From the NCBI RefSeq assembly GCF_900110075.1, contig NZ_FOCJ01000002.1, positions 620,001 through 684,000 on the forward strand: 64,000 nt of DNA. Direction: 5' to 3'. This DNA comes from Paenibacillus sp. OV219 (GTDB lineage Bacteria; Bacillota; Bacilli; Paenibacillales; Paenibacillaceae). Positions 46,696 through 54,251 of the stretch are shown piece after piece; the stretch's first letter is position 1; each line of letters starts with the position of its first letter. The notes under the pieces were generated by a model. The model ran no database searches and was not told the origin of the DNA. It saw nothing but the letters and a program-made list of their open reading frames with translations. Position numbers and translations under genes: made by a program.

Positions 46696-46707
46696 GGGGA
46701 GAAATGA

Positions 46708-49700
46708 ATGAGCCAAACCGGGGAAAAGCGGCAGCGGTTCGAGCTGCTGTTGAAGCAGGCAGAGTTACCGCAACAAATGACGGATGAGCATTTTGGAGAC
46801 GCCTATATAGACAAAGTGATCGTAAGCCGGAGTAACCGGGAGTGGACGTTTTGCATTCGCAAAGCGTCTTTGGTTCCTTTACCGGCTTTTACTGTTTTTT
46901 GTCGCAGCATTCAAGCGAAGTTCACCCATATTGCGCAGATCTCGTTTCAATTTCAGTTCGGCGAAGGTGTGCAGAAGGAAGAGATCGTCGAAGCGTACTG
47001 GCTGGCATTCGTGGAATGGCTGCAGCATAGCAATCCTTCGGTTAACGGCTGGATCAGAAAGTCGAAGATGGACGTATCCGGCGACCTCATTACGCTGCAT
47101 CTGATGGATGAGATGGGGCTTGAGCTTGCGCGGAAGAAGAAGATCGACGAGCTTGCGGTAGATTTTTATCAGCAGCAGTTCTCTGTGACCTGCCGCGTGA
47201 AGATGGCCGTTGCGGAATCCAATCAAGAAGTTTACGAGCAGTTCAATCAGAAACGGGTACAAGAAGAGCGCGATGTGCTTGAAGCGATGATGACGGCAAG
47301 TGCGACTGAGGAGCCGACGCTTGATGAAGGTGAAGTCCGTCTTGTTGTCGGGTATGACATTCGCGATGAAGCCGTTCCGATAATGAACATCGTGGAGGAA
47401 GAGAAGAAGGTAACCGTTCAAGGTACTGTCTTCAGCTTGGATGAGAAGGAGTTGCGTAACGGAAGTACGCTGTTTACTTTCAACGTGAGTGATTTTACAG
47501 ATTCTATTGCCATGAAGATGTTCGCCAAGACGAAGGAAGATGTTAAAGTCTTGAAGCAGCTAGCGAACGGTAAATGGATCAAAGCACGCGGACGTGTGGA
47601 ATATGACCGATTCATGATGGAGCCTGAGCTTGTCATGATGCCTTCCGATCTGCATGAGGTCGTCGCGCCGAAAGAAGCGAAGGATGATGCAGAAGAGAAA
47701 CGCGTCGAGTTCCATCTGCATACTACGATGAGTACGATGGATGCCATAACATCGGTCGATACTTACATCAAGCAAGCTGCAAAATGGGGCCACAAAGCGA
47801 TCGCGATTACAGACCACGGCAACGTCCAATGTTACCCAGAAGCGGCGAAAGCGGCGAAAAAGCACGGTGTTAAAGTGCTGTTCGGCCTTGAAGCCAACGT
47901 TGTCAACGATGCCATTCCGATGGTTATGCATGCACGTGAAGAAGTGATGCAAACGGCTGAATATGTCGTGTTCGACGTGGAGACCACCGGGCTATCTGTC
48001 GTTAACAACAAAATTATCGAGCTTGCCGGCGTGAAGATGCAGGAAGGCAAAGAAATCGGACGATTCTCGACTTTCATTAACCCGCATGAGGATGTTCCAT
48101 ACAATATCCAGCAGCTGACGAATATTACGAATGAGATGGTTGCAGATGCACCGGCGCTTGGCGAGAAGATTCATGAGTTCATAGATTTTATCGGCGATGC
48201 CGTCCTTGTCGCTCATAATGCAAGGTTCGATATGGGCTTCCTTCAAGCAGCATGCAAGCTGCACGGTTTGCCTGAAGTGAAGAACCCGGTTCTAGATACG
48301 CTAGAGCTTGCCCGCTTCCTCCATCCTTCGATGAAGAATCACAGGCTGAATACGCTTGCGGATAAATATAAAATCAGTCTCGAAAACCATCACCGTGCGA
48401 TAGATGACTCCATTGCGCTCGGCGGCGTTCTGTTCGGACTCATTAACGATTGTGCCGCCCGAAATATTACGGGGCTGCAAATGTTGAACGACTATGTGGG
48501 ACTCGACTTATCGAATATGCGTCCGTTCCACTGCTGCATTTATGCGCTTAACGGAACTGGCAAGAAGAACTTATTTAAACTTATTTCGATGTCGCATACG
48601 CAGCATTTCAAACGGGTCGCAACGATTCCGAAGAGCAAGCTGTCAGATCTGCGAGAAGGGCTGCTCATTATCTCGGGCTGCGAGAAAGGCGAATTCTTCG
48701 AAGCGGTTATGAACAAGTCGGTCGAGGAAGCTGAAGAAGTTGCCCTGTATTACGATGTGCTGGAGATTCAGCCTGTCACATTCTATATGCATCTTGTGGA
48801 GAAAGGCTTTGTAGCCAGCCGCGCTGAGATCGAACAGGCCATTCGCCGCGTTTGCGAGATTGGTGATAAGCTCGGCAAGCCGGTCATCGCAACGGGCAAT
48901 GTACACTATTTGCAGCAGCGGGACAAACTGTTCCGGGACATTACCATTCACGGTATTACCGGGTTCAGTCCGCTCAAGGATATTCAGAAGCCAGATGCGC
49001 ATTTCCGTACGACGAAAGAAATGCTAGAGGAATTTGCCTTCCTCGGTGAAGCACGTGCTTATGAAGTCGTCATCAAAAACACATCCGAGCTTGCTGATCG
49101 CTTCGAGGAGTACAGCATGTTCCCGCCGAAGTTGTTCGTTCCAATTCTTGAAGGCGCGGATGAAGAGATGCGTACGACATGTTATGATACGGCTCGTCTG
49201 CTATATGGTGAACCGATTCCTGAGGTGGTAGTTGAGCGCCTGGAACGGGAGCTCGTGCCGATTACGAAAGCAGGCTTCGCGGCCAACTATCTTATCTCGG
49301 CTCGACTAGTTAAGAAGTCGAACGCAGACGGCTACTTAGTAGGTTCTCGTGGTTCCGTAGGCTCATCCGTTGTAGCAACATTCCTCGGGATTTCCGAGGT
49401 TAACCCGCTTCCGGCGCACTATACTTGTTTGAATGAAGCTTGCAAATATAGTGAATTTTTCCTCGACGGCAGTTATCCGAGTGGATTCGATCTTCCGAAT
49501 AAAATATGCCCGAATTGCGAAAAGCCGTTGAAGGGTGAAGGACAGGATATTCCGTTCGAGACGTTCCTAGGCTTCAAAGGGGATAAAGTTCCCGATATCG
49601 ACCTTAACTTCTCTGGTGAATACCAGCCGATTGCACATAACTTTACGAAGGAAATGTTCGGGCCAGAGAACGTTTTCCGTGCTGGCACGATTGGTACAGT

Positions 49701-51015
49701 TGCAGAGAAAACAGCTTATGGATTTGCGAAGAAATACGAAGAGTCATATGGCAAAAAGTGGCGTGGAGCAGAACTCGCTCGCCTCGCGAACGGTTGTACA
49801 GGTGTTAAGCGAAGCACGGGTCAGCATCCGGGTGGTATAGTCGTTGTGCCGGATTACATCGAGGTAGAGGATGTTACACCTGTACAGTTCCCAGCGGATG
49901 ATCAGAATGCCGAGTGGAAAACGACGCATTTTGACTATCACGCCTTTGAGGATAATCTGCTTAAGCTCGATATTCTCGGACACGATGACCCGACGATGAT
50001 GCGGATGCTCCAAGATCTCACCGGCGTCGATCCGACGACGATTCCGATGAATGATCCGAAGGTCATGAGCATGTTCAGCTCGACGGAAGCGCTTGGCGTT
50101 ATGCCAGACCGGATCCGTTCTACGGTTGCGACTTACGGCGTACCGGAGATGGGAACGAAATTCGTTCGCCAGATGCTCGATGAGACGAAACCGCAGACGT
50201 TCGCCGACTTGCTGCAAATCTCAGGCTTGTCTCACGGAACAGGCGTATGGCTCGGTAATGCTCAGGAACTGATCAAGAACCGAACTTGCACGATCAAGAC
50301 CGTTATCGGTTGTCGTGATGATATTATGCTTTTCTTAATTTATAAGGCAGGAATGGATGCGGGGCTCGCGTTCAAGATCACCGAGAGTGTGCGTAAAGGT
50401 AAGGGTCTAACGCCGGAGTGGATCGAAGAGATGAAGCGATGCAAGGTACCGCAATGGTATATCGACTCATGTCTGAAGATCGAGTACATGTTCCCGAAAG
50501 CGCATGCCGCGGCGTATGTTATCTCAGCTGTGCGTACCGCATACTTCAAGCTGTATTATCCGATTGATTATTACGCGACGTATTTCTCTATACGTGCGGA
50601 GGACTTTGATCTTGAGCTACTCTGTCAAGGCTACGAAGCAATCGGACGTCGTCTAGGGGAGATTGAGGCAAAAGGATTCACAGCAACGCCAAAGGAGAAG
50701 AACAGCATCTCGCTTCTTGAAATGGCGCTCGAAATGACTGCTCGTGGCTTCACATTCAAGCCGATCGATCTGTATCGCTCCGAAGCGACGCGGTTTATCG
50801 TTGACGGAACATCCATTATTCCGCCATTCGGCGCAATTAGCGGTATCGGCGAGAACGCGGCGAAGAATATCGCAGGCGCTCGTGATTTCGGCGAATTCTT
50901 GTCGATCGAGGACTTCCAGCAGAAGTCGAAGGCTTCCAAGACGATTGTTGAAGTGCTGACTGGCATGGGCTGCTTCCGCGGCTTGCCGGAGTCGAACCAG
51001 CTGTCGTTGTTCTAA
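46708..51015 (+). CDS. polC: DNA polymerase III PolC-type alpha subunit (replicative, with 3'-5' exonuclease)
   Basis: Main replicative polymerase of low-GC Gram-positives. Order: N-terminal domain, OB fold (about residues 230-315, VTVQGTVFSLDEKE), PHP domain begun by VEFHLHTTMSTMDAI, and an inserted DnaQ-type exonuclease (YVVFDVETTGL, about 420-585). The rest of PHP, the polymerase catalytic motif VPDIDLNFS (about 960) and the finger/tail helix-hairpin-helix region follow. Length is 1435 aa against 1437 in B. subtilis. ATG 46708 after GGGGGAGA. Confidence 0.98.
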   Translation: MSQTGEKRQRFELLLKQAELPQQMTDEHFGDAYIDKVIVSRSNREWTFCIRKASLVPLPAFTVFCRSIQAKFTHIAQISFQFQFGEGVQKEEIVEAYWLAFVEWLQHSNPSVNGWIRKSKMDVSGDLITLHLMDEMGLELARKKKIDELAVDFYQQQFSVTCRVKMAVAESNQEVYEQFNQKRVQEERDVLEAMMTASATEEPTLDEGEVRLVVGYDIRDEAVPIMNIVEEEKKVTVQGTVFSLDEKELRNGSTLFTFNVSDFTDSIAMKMFAKTKEDVKVLKQLANGKWIKARGRVEYDRFMMEPELVMMPSDLHEVVAPKEAKDDAEEKRVEFHLHTTMSTMDAITSVDTYIKQAAKWGHKAIAITDHGNVQCYPEAAKAAKKHGVKVLFGLEANVVNDAIPMVMHAREEVMQTAEYVVFDVETTGLSVVNNKIIELAGVKMQEGKEIGRFSTFINPHEDVPYNIQQLTNITNEMVADAPALGEKIHEFIDFIGDAVLVAHNARFDMGFLQAACKLHGLPEVKNPVLDTLELARFLHPSMKNHRLNTLADKYKISLENHHRAIDDSIALGGVLFGLINDCAARNITGLQMLNDYVGLDLSNMRPFHCCIYALNGTGKKNLFKLISMSHTQHFKRVATIPKSKLSDLREGLLIISGCEKGEFFEAVMNKSVEEAEEVALYYDVLEIQPVTFYMHLVEKGFVASRAEIEQAIRRVCEIGDKLGKPVIATGNVHYLQQRDKLFRDITIHGITGFSPLKDIQKPDAHFRTTKEMLEEFAFLGEARAYEVVIKNTSELADRFEEYSMFPPKLFVPILEGADEEMRTTCYDTARLLYGEPIPEVVVERLERELVPITKAGFAANYLISARLVKKSNADGYLVGSRGSVGSSVVATFLGISEVNPLPAHYTCLNEACKYSEFFLDGSYPSGFDLPNKICPNCEKPLKGEGQDIPFETFLGFKGDKVPDIDLNFSGEYQPIAHNFTKEMFGPENVFRAGTIGTVAEKTAYGFAKKYEESYGKKWRGAELARLANGCTGVKRSTGQHPGGIVVVPDYIEVEDVTPVQFPADDQNAEWKTTHFDYHAFEDNLLKLDILGHDDPTMMRMLQDLTGVDPTTIPMNDPKVMSMFSSTEALGVMPDRIRSTVATYGVPEMGTKFVRQMLDETKPQTFADLLQISGLSHGTGVWLGNAQELIKNRTCTIKTVIGCRDDIMLFLIYKAGMDAGLAFKITESVRKGKGLTPEWIEEMKRCKVPQWYIDSCLKIEYMFPKAHAAAYVISAVRTAYFKLYYPIDYYATYFSIRAEDFDLELLCQGYEAIGRRLGEIEAKGFTATPKEKNSISLLEMALEMTARGFTFKPIDLYRSEATRFIVDGTSIIPPFGAISGIGENAAKNIAGARDFGEFLSIEDFQQKSKASKTIVEVLTGMGCFRGLPESNQLSLF

Positions 51016-51031
51016 AAGATTTGTCTGAGGG

Positions 51032-51067
51032 AAACCCGGTGCTAAGTAGGCATCGGGTTTTCTGTTT
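51032..51067 (+). terminator. Rho-independent terminator after polC
   Basis: AAACCCGGTGC (51032-51042) pairs with GCATCGGGTTT (51050-51060), 11 bp with one G-T wobble, a 7-nt loop, then TCTGTTTT. Confidence 0.85.
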
Positions 51068-51081
51068 TGAGCGGTGGGGGG

Positions 51082-51187
51082 AGGTTCGCTGAAGGCGAAC
51101 AAGTCCTGTAGGGATGATGGGTGTATTGGTAAGGTGTTAGGTTTGCCGCAGGCGAACGAGTCCCGCAGGGACGATGGAAATATTGGT
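51082..51187. repeat. Two tandem 49-bp units with conserved double hairpins
   Basis: Units at 51082-51130 and 51139-51187 (period 57) agree at 39 of 49 positions by hand alignment. Each can fold as two small hairpins, GTTCGC/GCGAAC and GTCC(C)/(G)GGAC. Several differences keep pairing (GTTCGC to GTTTGC; GTCC-GGGAT to GTCCC-GGGAC). No reading frame is apparent. It lies just downstream of the polC terminator. Confidence 0.75.
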
Positions 51188-51206
51188 TTCCATTTCTCAT
51201 TGAGAA

Positions 51207-51402
51207 TTCGCAATAACGAACTCTGGAGCGCTTATTTTGCATAAATCGCATATATACGAGCTAGCGAACCTCATAACGTGATTTGGCTCATATCGAGTGT
51301 TGTTGTTCCGATGAAGGGCCAATAGCGTATACTGTGCAGTTCGTTAGCTCTGTAAAATCGCTAAATATTCACAAATAAGCGCTGTATGATTCGTTAGCGC
51401 GA
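51207..51402. repeat. Large imperfect inverted repeat (fold-back or MITE-like element)
   Basis: Left arm 51207-51269 and right arm 51339-51402 are imperfect reverse complements. Shared blocks in the same order and spacing are TTCGC, TAACGAA (51214-51220 with TTCGTTA 51390-51396), AGCGCTTATTT, and GAGCTA-CGAAC. The TAACGAA and AGCGCTT blocks are 6 nt apart in both arms. The spacer is 69 nt without a gene. No target-site duplication could be fixed by eye. Confidence 0.65.
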
Positions 51403-51554
51403 GTCAGGTCGGTCGATGTGGAGCAACCAAGCGGCTGCGCGAATGCATCCAGGCGAAGCAGCAATAGTCTCTGCTGACGAGGTGCTCCGGCAGCAGCGGC
51501 CATTGCCCCGAAGCGAATGGCGGCGGCGAGGGGCACAATGGGTAGGAGAGCGTA

Positions 51555-51669
51555 GTTCGATGGTGCAGCCGGAGAGTTTACGTGCCGCCTTTGAACTCGG
51601 AATGCAACCGCTTGGCGATCTAATCCAAGCATTCCGAGTTCAACAGCGGCCGCAGGCGCACCTTCGAAC
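51555..51669. repeat. Long palindrome in the polC-rimP gap
   Basis: Perfect 15-bp arms TTGAACTCGGAATGC (51591-51605) and GCATTCCGAGTTCAA (51629-51643), centred near 51617. Inner TTGG/CCAA and outer GCCGC (51584-51588) / GCGGC (51646-51650) pairings extend it. The similarity continues outward: GTTCGATGGTGC (51555-51566) against GCACCTTCGAAC (51658-51669). GC-rich compared with the preceding repeat. Open frames on both strands here look like nothing known and run across the promoter, so I treat it as non-coding. Confidence 0.7.
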
Positions 51670-51724
51670 GGAGTGGGCATCCTGCCAGACCTTCCCAACA
51701 AGTTGCCGCCATGAGCGCCCCTTA

Positions 51725-51753
51725 TTGTCACCACATCATGGTTATGGTATAAT
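51725..51753 (+). promoter_or_regulatory. Strong promoter of the rimP-nusA-infB operon
   Basis: TTGTCA (51725-51730), a 17-bp spacer, TATAAT (51748-51753), with the extended -10 element TGG directly upstream. Near-consensus sigma-A site about 200 nt upstream of rimP. Confidence 0.82.
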
Positions 51754-51789
51754 CTTTCTGGTAATGCTGATGATACGACCTTTTCGCAG

Positions 51790-51820
51790 AAGAGTGGGGA
51801 AACCCACTCTTTACGTTTTG
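51790..51820 (+). promoter_or_regulatory. Attenuator-like hairpin in the rimP leader
   Basis: Perfect 9-bp stem AAGAGTGGG (51790-51798) / CCCACTCTT (51803-51811) closed by a GAAA tetraloop, followed by TACGTTTTG. It lies about 30 nt after the likely transcription start and about 145 nt before rimP. Its place in the leader of an operon that encodes NusA suggests premature termination control. Confidence 0.6.
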
Positions 51821-51955
51821 TCTGCACCTTTTTCGCCATACAGAATGTATAATGACCGCATCTCGCATGAGGTTGATATTCAGCTGAACTAAATTGAACT
51901 GCCAGTAACGCCGCCTCTTGCGTGGCGAATAGCTGCAGTGGGAGGTACATCGTTT

Positions 51956-52420
51956 TTGAGCACAGCTATGATCAAAACCGCAGTTGAGGAAATGGTAAAT
52001 ACATTCCTCGATGAGAATGGATTTGAACTCGTTGACGTCGAGTATGTAAAGGAAGGCAGCAATTGGTTCCTTCGGGTCTACGTCGACAAACTAGAAGGCC
52101 ACATCGATATCGATGAGTGCGGCCGCATTAGCGAATACTTAAGTGAGAAGCTTGATGAGAACGACCCGATTTCAGATGCTTACTTCCTGGAAGTATCCTC
52201 GCCAGGTGCGGAACGTCCGCTGAAGAAGCCGGAGGATGTCCACAAATCCGTGGGCAAGCATGTGTTTGTTACGACTTATGAGCCGATTGGCGGCTTAAAG
52301 GAGTTTGAAGGCACGTTGCTTTCTTTTGACGGCGAAGAGGTTGTTGTGGAGATCGGCAAGAAGAAACATACAATTTCTTACGCTAAAGTAGCAAGCGCCC
52401 GTTTAGCCATCATTTTCTAA
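51956..52420 (+). CDS. rimP: Ribosome maturation factor RimP
   Basis: Needed for 30S assembly. 154 aa with the two RimP domains: [41 protein letters not shown], and an SH3-like C-terminus ending [21 protein letters not shown] at 51939-51944 supports the TTG at 51956; a GTG at 51938 overlaps the SD and an ATG at 51968 is too far. First gene of the nusA operon. Confidence 0.95.
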   Translation: MSTAMIKTAVEEMVNTFLDENGFELVDVEYVKEGSNWFLRVYVDKLEGHIDIDECGRISEYLSEKLDENDPISDAYFLEVSSPGAERPLKKPEDVHKSVGKHVFVTTYEPIGGLKEFEGTLLSFDGEEVVVEIGKKKHTISYAKVASARLAIIF

Positions 52421-52483
52421 GTTTGATGATGAAGGCATGAATATAACGTTAGGGAACCAGTTGAAAGGGGGAACTCATTTCCA

Positions 52484-53581
52484 ATGAGCAGTGAATTTAT
52501 TGAAGCATTGTCGGAAATCGAAAGAGAAAAAGGGATCAGCAAAGATATTTTGCTAGAAGCGATCGAAGCTGCCCTGATTTCGAGCTACAAACGCAATTTT
52601 AATACCGCTCAAAACGTACGTGTTGATATTAACCGATTTACTGGTGTCATTAAAGTGTATGCACGCAAAACAGTCGTGGAGGACGTTCTGGACCCGCGCC
52701 TTGAAATTTCCGTGGAAGCATCCCGAGAAATTAACCCGCATTACCAGCTTGAGGATATCGCTGAAATCGAAGTAACACCTCGTGACTTTGGCCGGATTGC
52801 CGCACAAACGGCGAAGCAAGTCGTTACACAGCGCATCCGTGAAGCAGAGCGCGGCCTGATCTACAATGCTTTCATCGACAAAGAAGAAGACATTGTGAAC
52901 GGCATTGTTCAGCGTCAGGACGTACGCAATCTGTTTATCGACCTCGGTAAAGTAGAAGCGGTATTGCCGCTCACAGAACTCATGCCGACCGACAAATTCA
53001 AGCATGGCGATCGTGTGAAATCGTTCATTACGAAGGTCGAGAATACGACGAAGGGACCGCAAATTTTCCTTTCACGTACGCACCCGGGTTTACTTAAGCG
53101 TCTATTTGAGCTTGAAGTGCCGGAAATTTATGACGGTGTCGTAGAAATTCGTTCCGTTGCACGCGAAGCGGGCTTCCGTTCGAAGATTGCTGTACATTCA
53201 CGTAACCCGGAAGTAGATCCAGTCGGATCTTGCGTAGGTCAAAAAGGGATGCGTGTGCAAACGATCGTAACGGAGCTGAAGGGCGAGAAGATTGACATCG
53301 TTCGTTGGTCCGAGAGCGTCGAAGAATATGTTGCGAATGCACTGAGCCCTTCGAAAGTAATCGAGGTCATCGTGCACGAGCAAGAAAAGATGGCGCGTGT
53401 AATCGTGCCAGATTATCAATTGTCTCTTGCGATTGGTATCAAAGGCCAGAACGCTCGTCTTGCTGCGAAGCTGACAGGCTGGAAAATTGATATTAAGAGT
53501 GAAACACAGGCTGAGCAAGAGTTTGGCCGCCCAAAATCGCAAGTGGGCACGATGCACCAGGATTCCATCTCCATCGACTAA
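52484..53581 (+). CDS. nusA: Transcription termination/antitermination factor NusA
   Basis: RNA polymerase-binding factor that modulates pausing and termination. N-terminal domain (about 1-125), S1 domain (about 135-200, GIVQRQDVRNLFIDLGKVEAVLPL), then KH1 and KH2 (CVGQKGMRVQTIVTELKGEKIDIVRW; AIGIKGQNARLAAKLTGWKIDI). Length is 365 aa, without the C-terminal acidic repeats of E. coli. SD AAAGGGGG, rather distant (12 nt). Confidence 0.97.
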   Translation: MSSEFIEALSEIEREKGISKDILLEAIEAALISSYKRNFNTAQNVRVDINRFTGVIKVYARKTVVEDVLDPRLEISVEASREINPHYQLEDIAEIEVTPRDFGRIAAQTAKQVVTQRIREAERGLIYNAFIDKEEDIVNGIVQRQDVRNLFIDLGKVEAVLPLTELMPTDKFKHGDRVKSFITKVENTTKGPQIFLSRTHPGLLKRLFELEVPEIYDGVVEIRSVAREAGFRSKIAVHSRNPEVDPVGSCVGQKGMRVQTIVTELKGEKIDIVRWSESVEEYVANALSPSKVIEVIVHEQEKMARVIVPDYQLSLAIGIKGQNARLAAKLTGWKIDIKSETQAEQEFGRPKSQVGTMHQDSISID

Positions 53582-53611
53582 TTTTTGTATAGCCGTGTTC
53601 AGGGGGGATGT

Positions 53612-53935
53612 ATGGTGAGACCTAGAAAAATTCCACTGCGCAAATGTGTTGCTTGCCAGCAGATGATGCCAAAGAAGGAACTGATTCGTGTCGTTCGGAC
53701 TCCGGACGAGGCGGTATTGATCGACCTGACCGGCAAAAAAGCTGGGCGTGGCGCATACCTGTGCGGTAAAGTGTCTTGCTTCAAGCTTGCGAAGAAGAGC
53801 AGAGCGCTGGATCGGGCACTGAAACAGACCGTTGGCATCGAAATCTACGATCAATTGGAACAGGATTTTGTTGCCGTCGAGGATACGTTTAACACGAACA
53901 AGGATGCGATGGATGACGATGACGAAGAAGCATAA
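53612..53935 (+). CDS. ylxR: YlxR family RNA-binding protein (RnpM)
   Basis: Small basic protein of 107 aa. The YlxR signature is complete: IPLRKCVACQQMMPKKELIRVVR and GKKAGRGAYLCGKVSCF, followed by an acidic tail ending DDDDEEA. In B. subtilis YlxR (RnpM) has been reported to bind RNase P RNA and modulate its activity. AGGGGGG allows either ATG 53612 or GTG 53615; I give the first. Upstream frame from 53585 lacks an SD. It overlaps ylxQ by 23 nt. Confidence 0.93.
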   Translation: MVRPRKIPLRKCVACQQMMPKKELIRVVRTPDEAVLIDLTGKKAGRGAYLCGKVSCFKLAKKSRALDRALKQTVGIEIYDQLEQDFVAVEDTFNTNKDAMDDDDEEA

Positions 53936-54251
53936 AGCACTCTCCTTACTCGGTATGGCGATGCGAGCAGGCAAGCTCGTGACCGGGGATGAAACCGTAC
54001 TGAAGGCGGTTAAGCAAGGAAAAGCAAAAATCGTCATAGTTGCCGCAGATGCATCAGATAATACGAAGAAGAAGTTTCGGGACAAATGCGCCACCTACAA
54101 TGTCAAGCTTATTGAAGCATTTGACCGGATTACGATCGGGGAAGCGATTGGCAAGTCGGAGCGAGTGCTGCTCGGCGTAACCGATGCAGGCTTCTCAAAG
54201 AGCATCTTACAGAGCTTAACTGAACCTTCGGAGGTGGAGTATATTGACTAA
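53913..54251 (+). CDS. ylxQ: L7Ae family K-turn-binding protein YlxQ
   Basis: 112-aa L7Ae/L30e-type RNA-binding protein: [20 protein letters not shown] at the N-terminus and [17 protein letters not shown]. In B. subtilis YlxQ is known to bind kink-turn RNA. AGGA at 53901-53904 supports ATG 53913 (MTMTKKH); ATG 53919 is an alternative. It overlaps ylxR by 23 nt and infB by 8 nt. Confidence 0.93.
   Translation: MTMTKKHKALSLLGMAMRAGKLVTGDETVLKAVKQGKAKIVIVAADASDNTKKKFRDKCATYNVKLIEAFDRITIGEAIGKSERVLLGVTDAGFSKSILQSLTEPSEVEYID

Noticed and set aside
51825..51853. Second TATAAT (51848-51853) as another rimP promoter
   Set aside because: The hexamer is perfect, but no acceptable -35 element lies at 15-19 bp; the upstream promoter at 51725 is much better.
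51369..51950. 193-codon open frame on the - strand and a 158-codon open frame on the + strand (51416-51892)
   Set aside because: Both run through the near-consensus nusA-operon promoter, the leader hairpin and the long palindrome, lack good ribosome sites, overlap each other, and resemble no family I know.
53198..54094. 298-codon - strand open frame opposite nusA/ylxR/ylxQ
   Set aside because: Antisense to three conserved genes; no homology or ribosome site.
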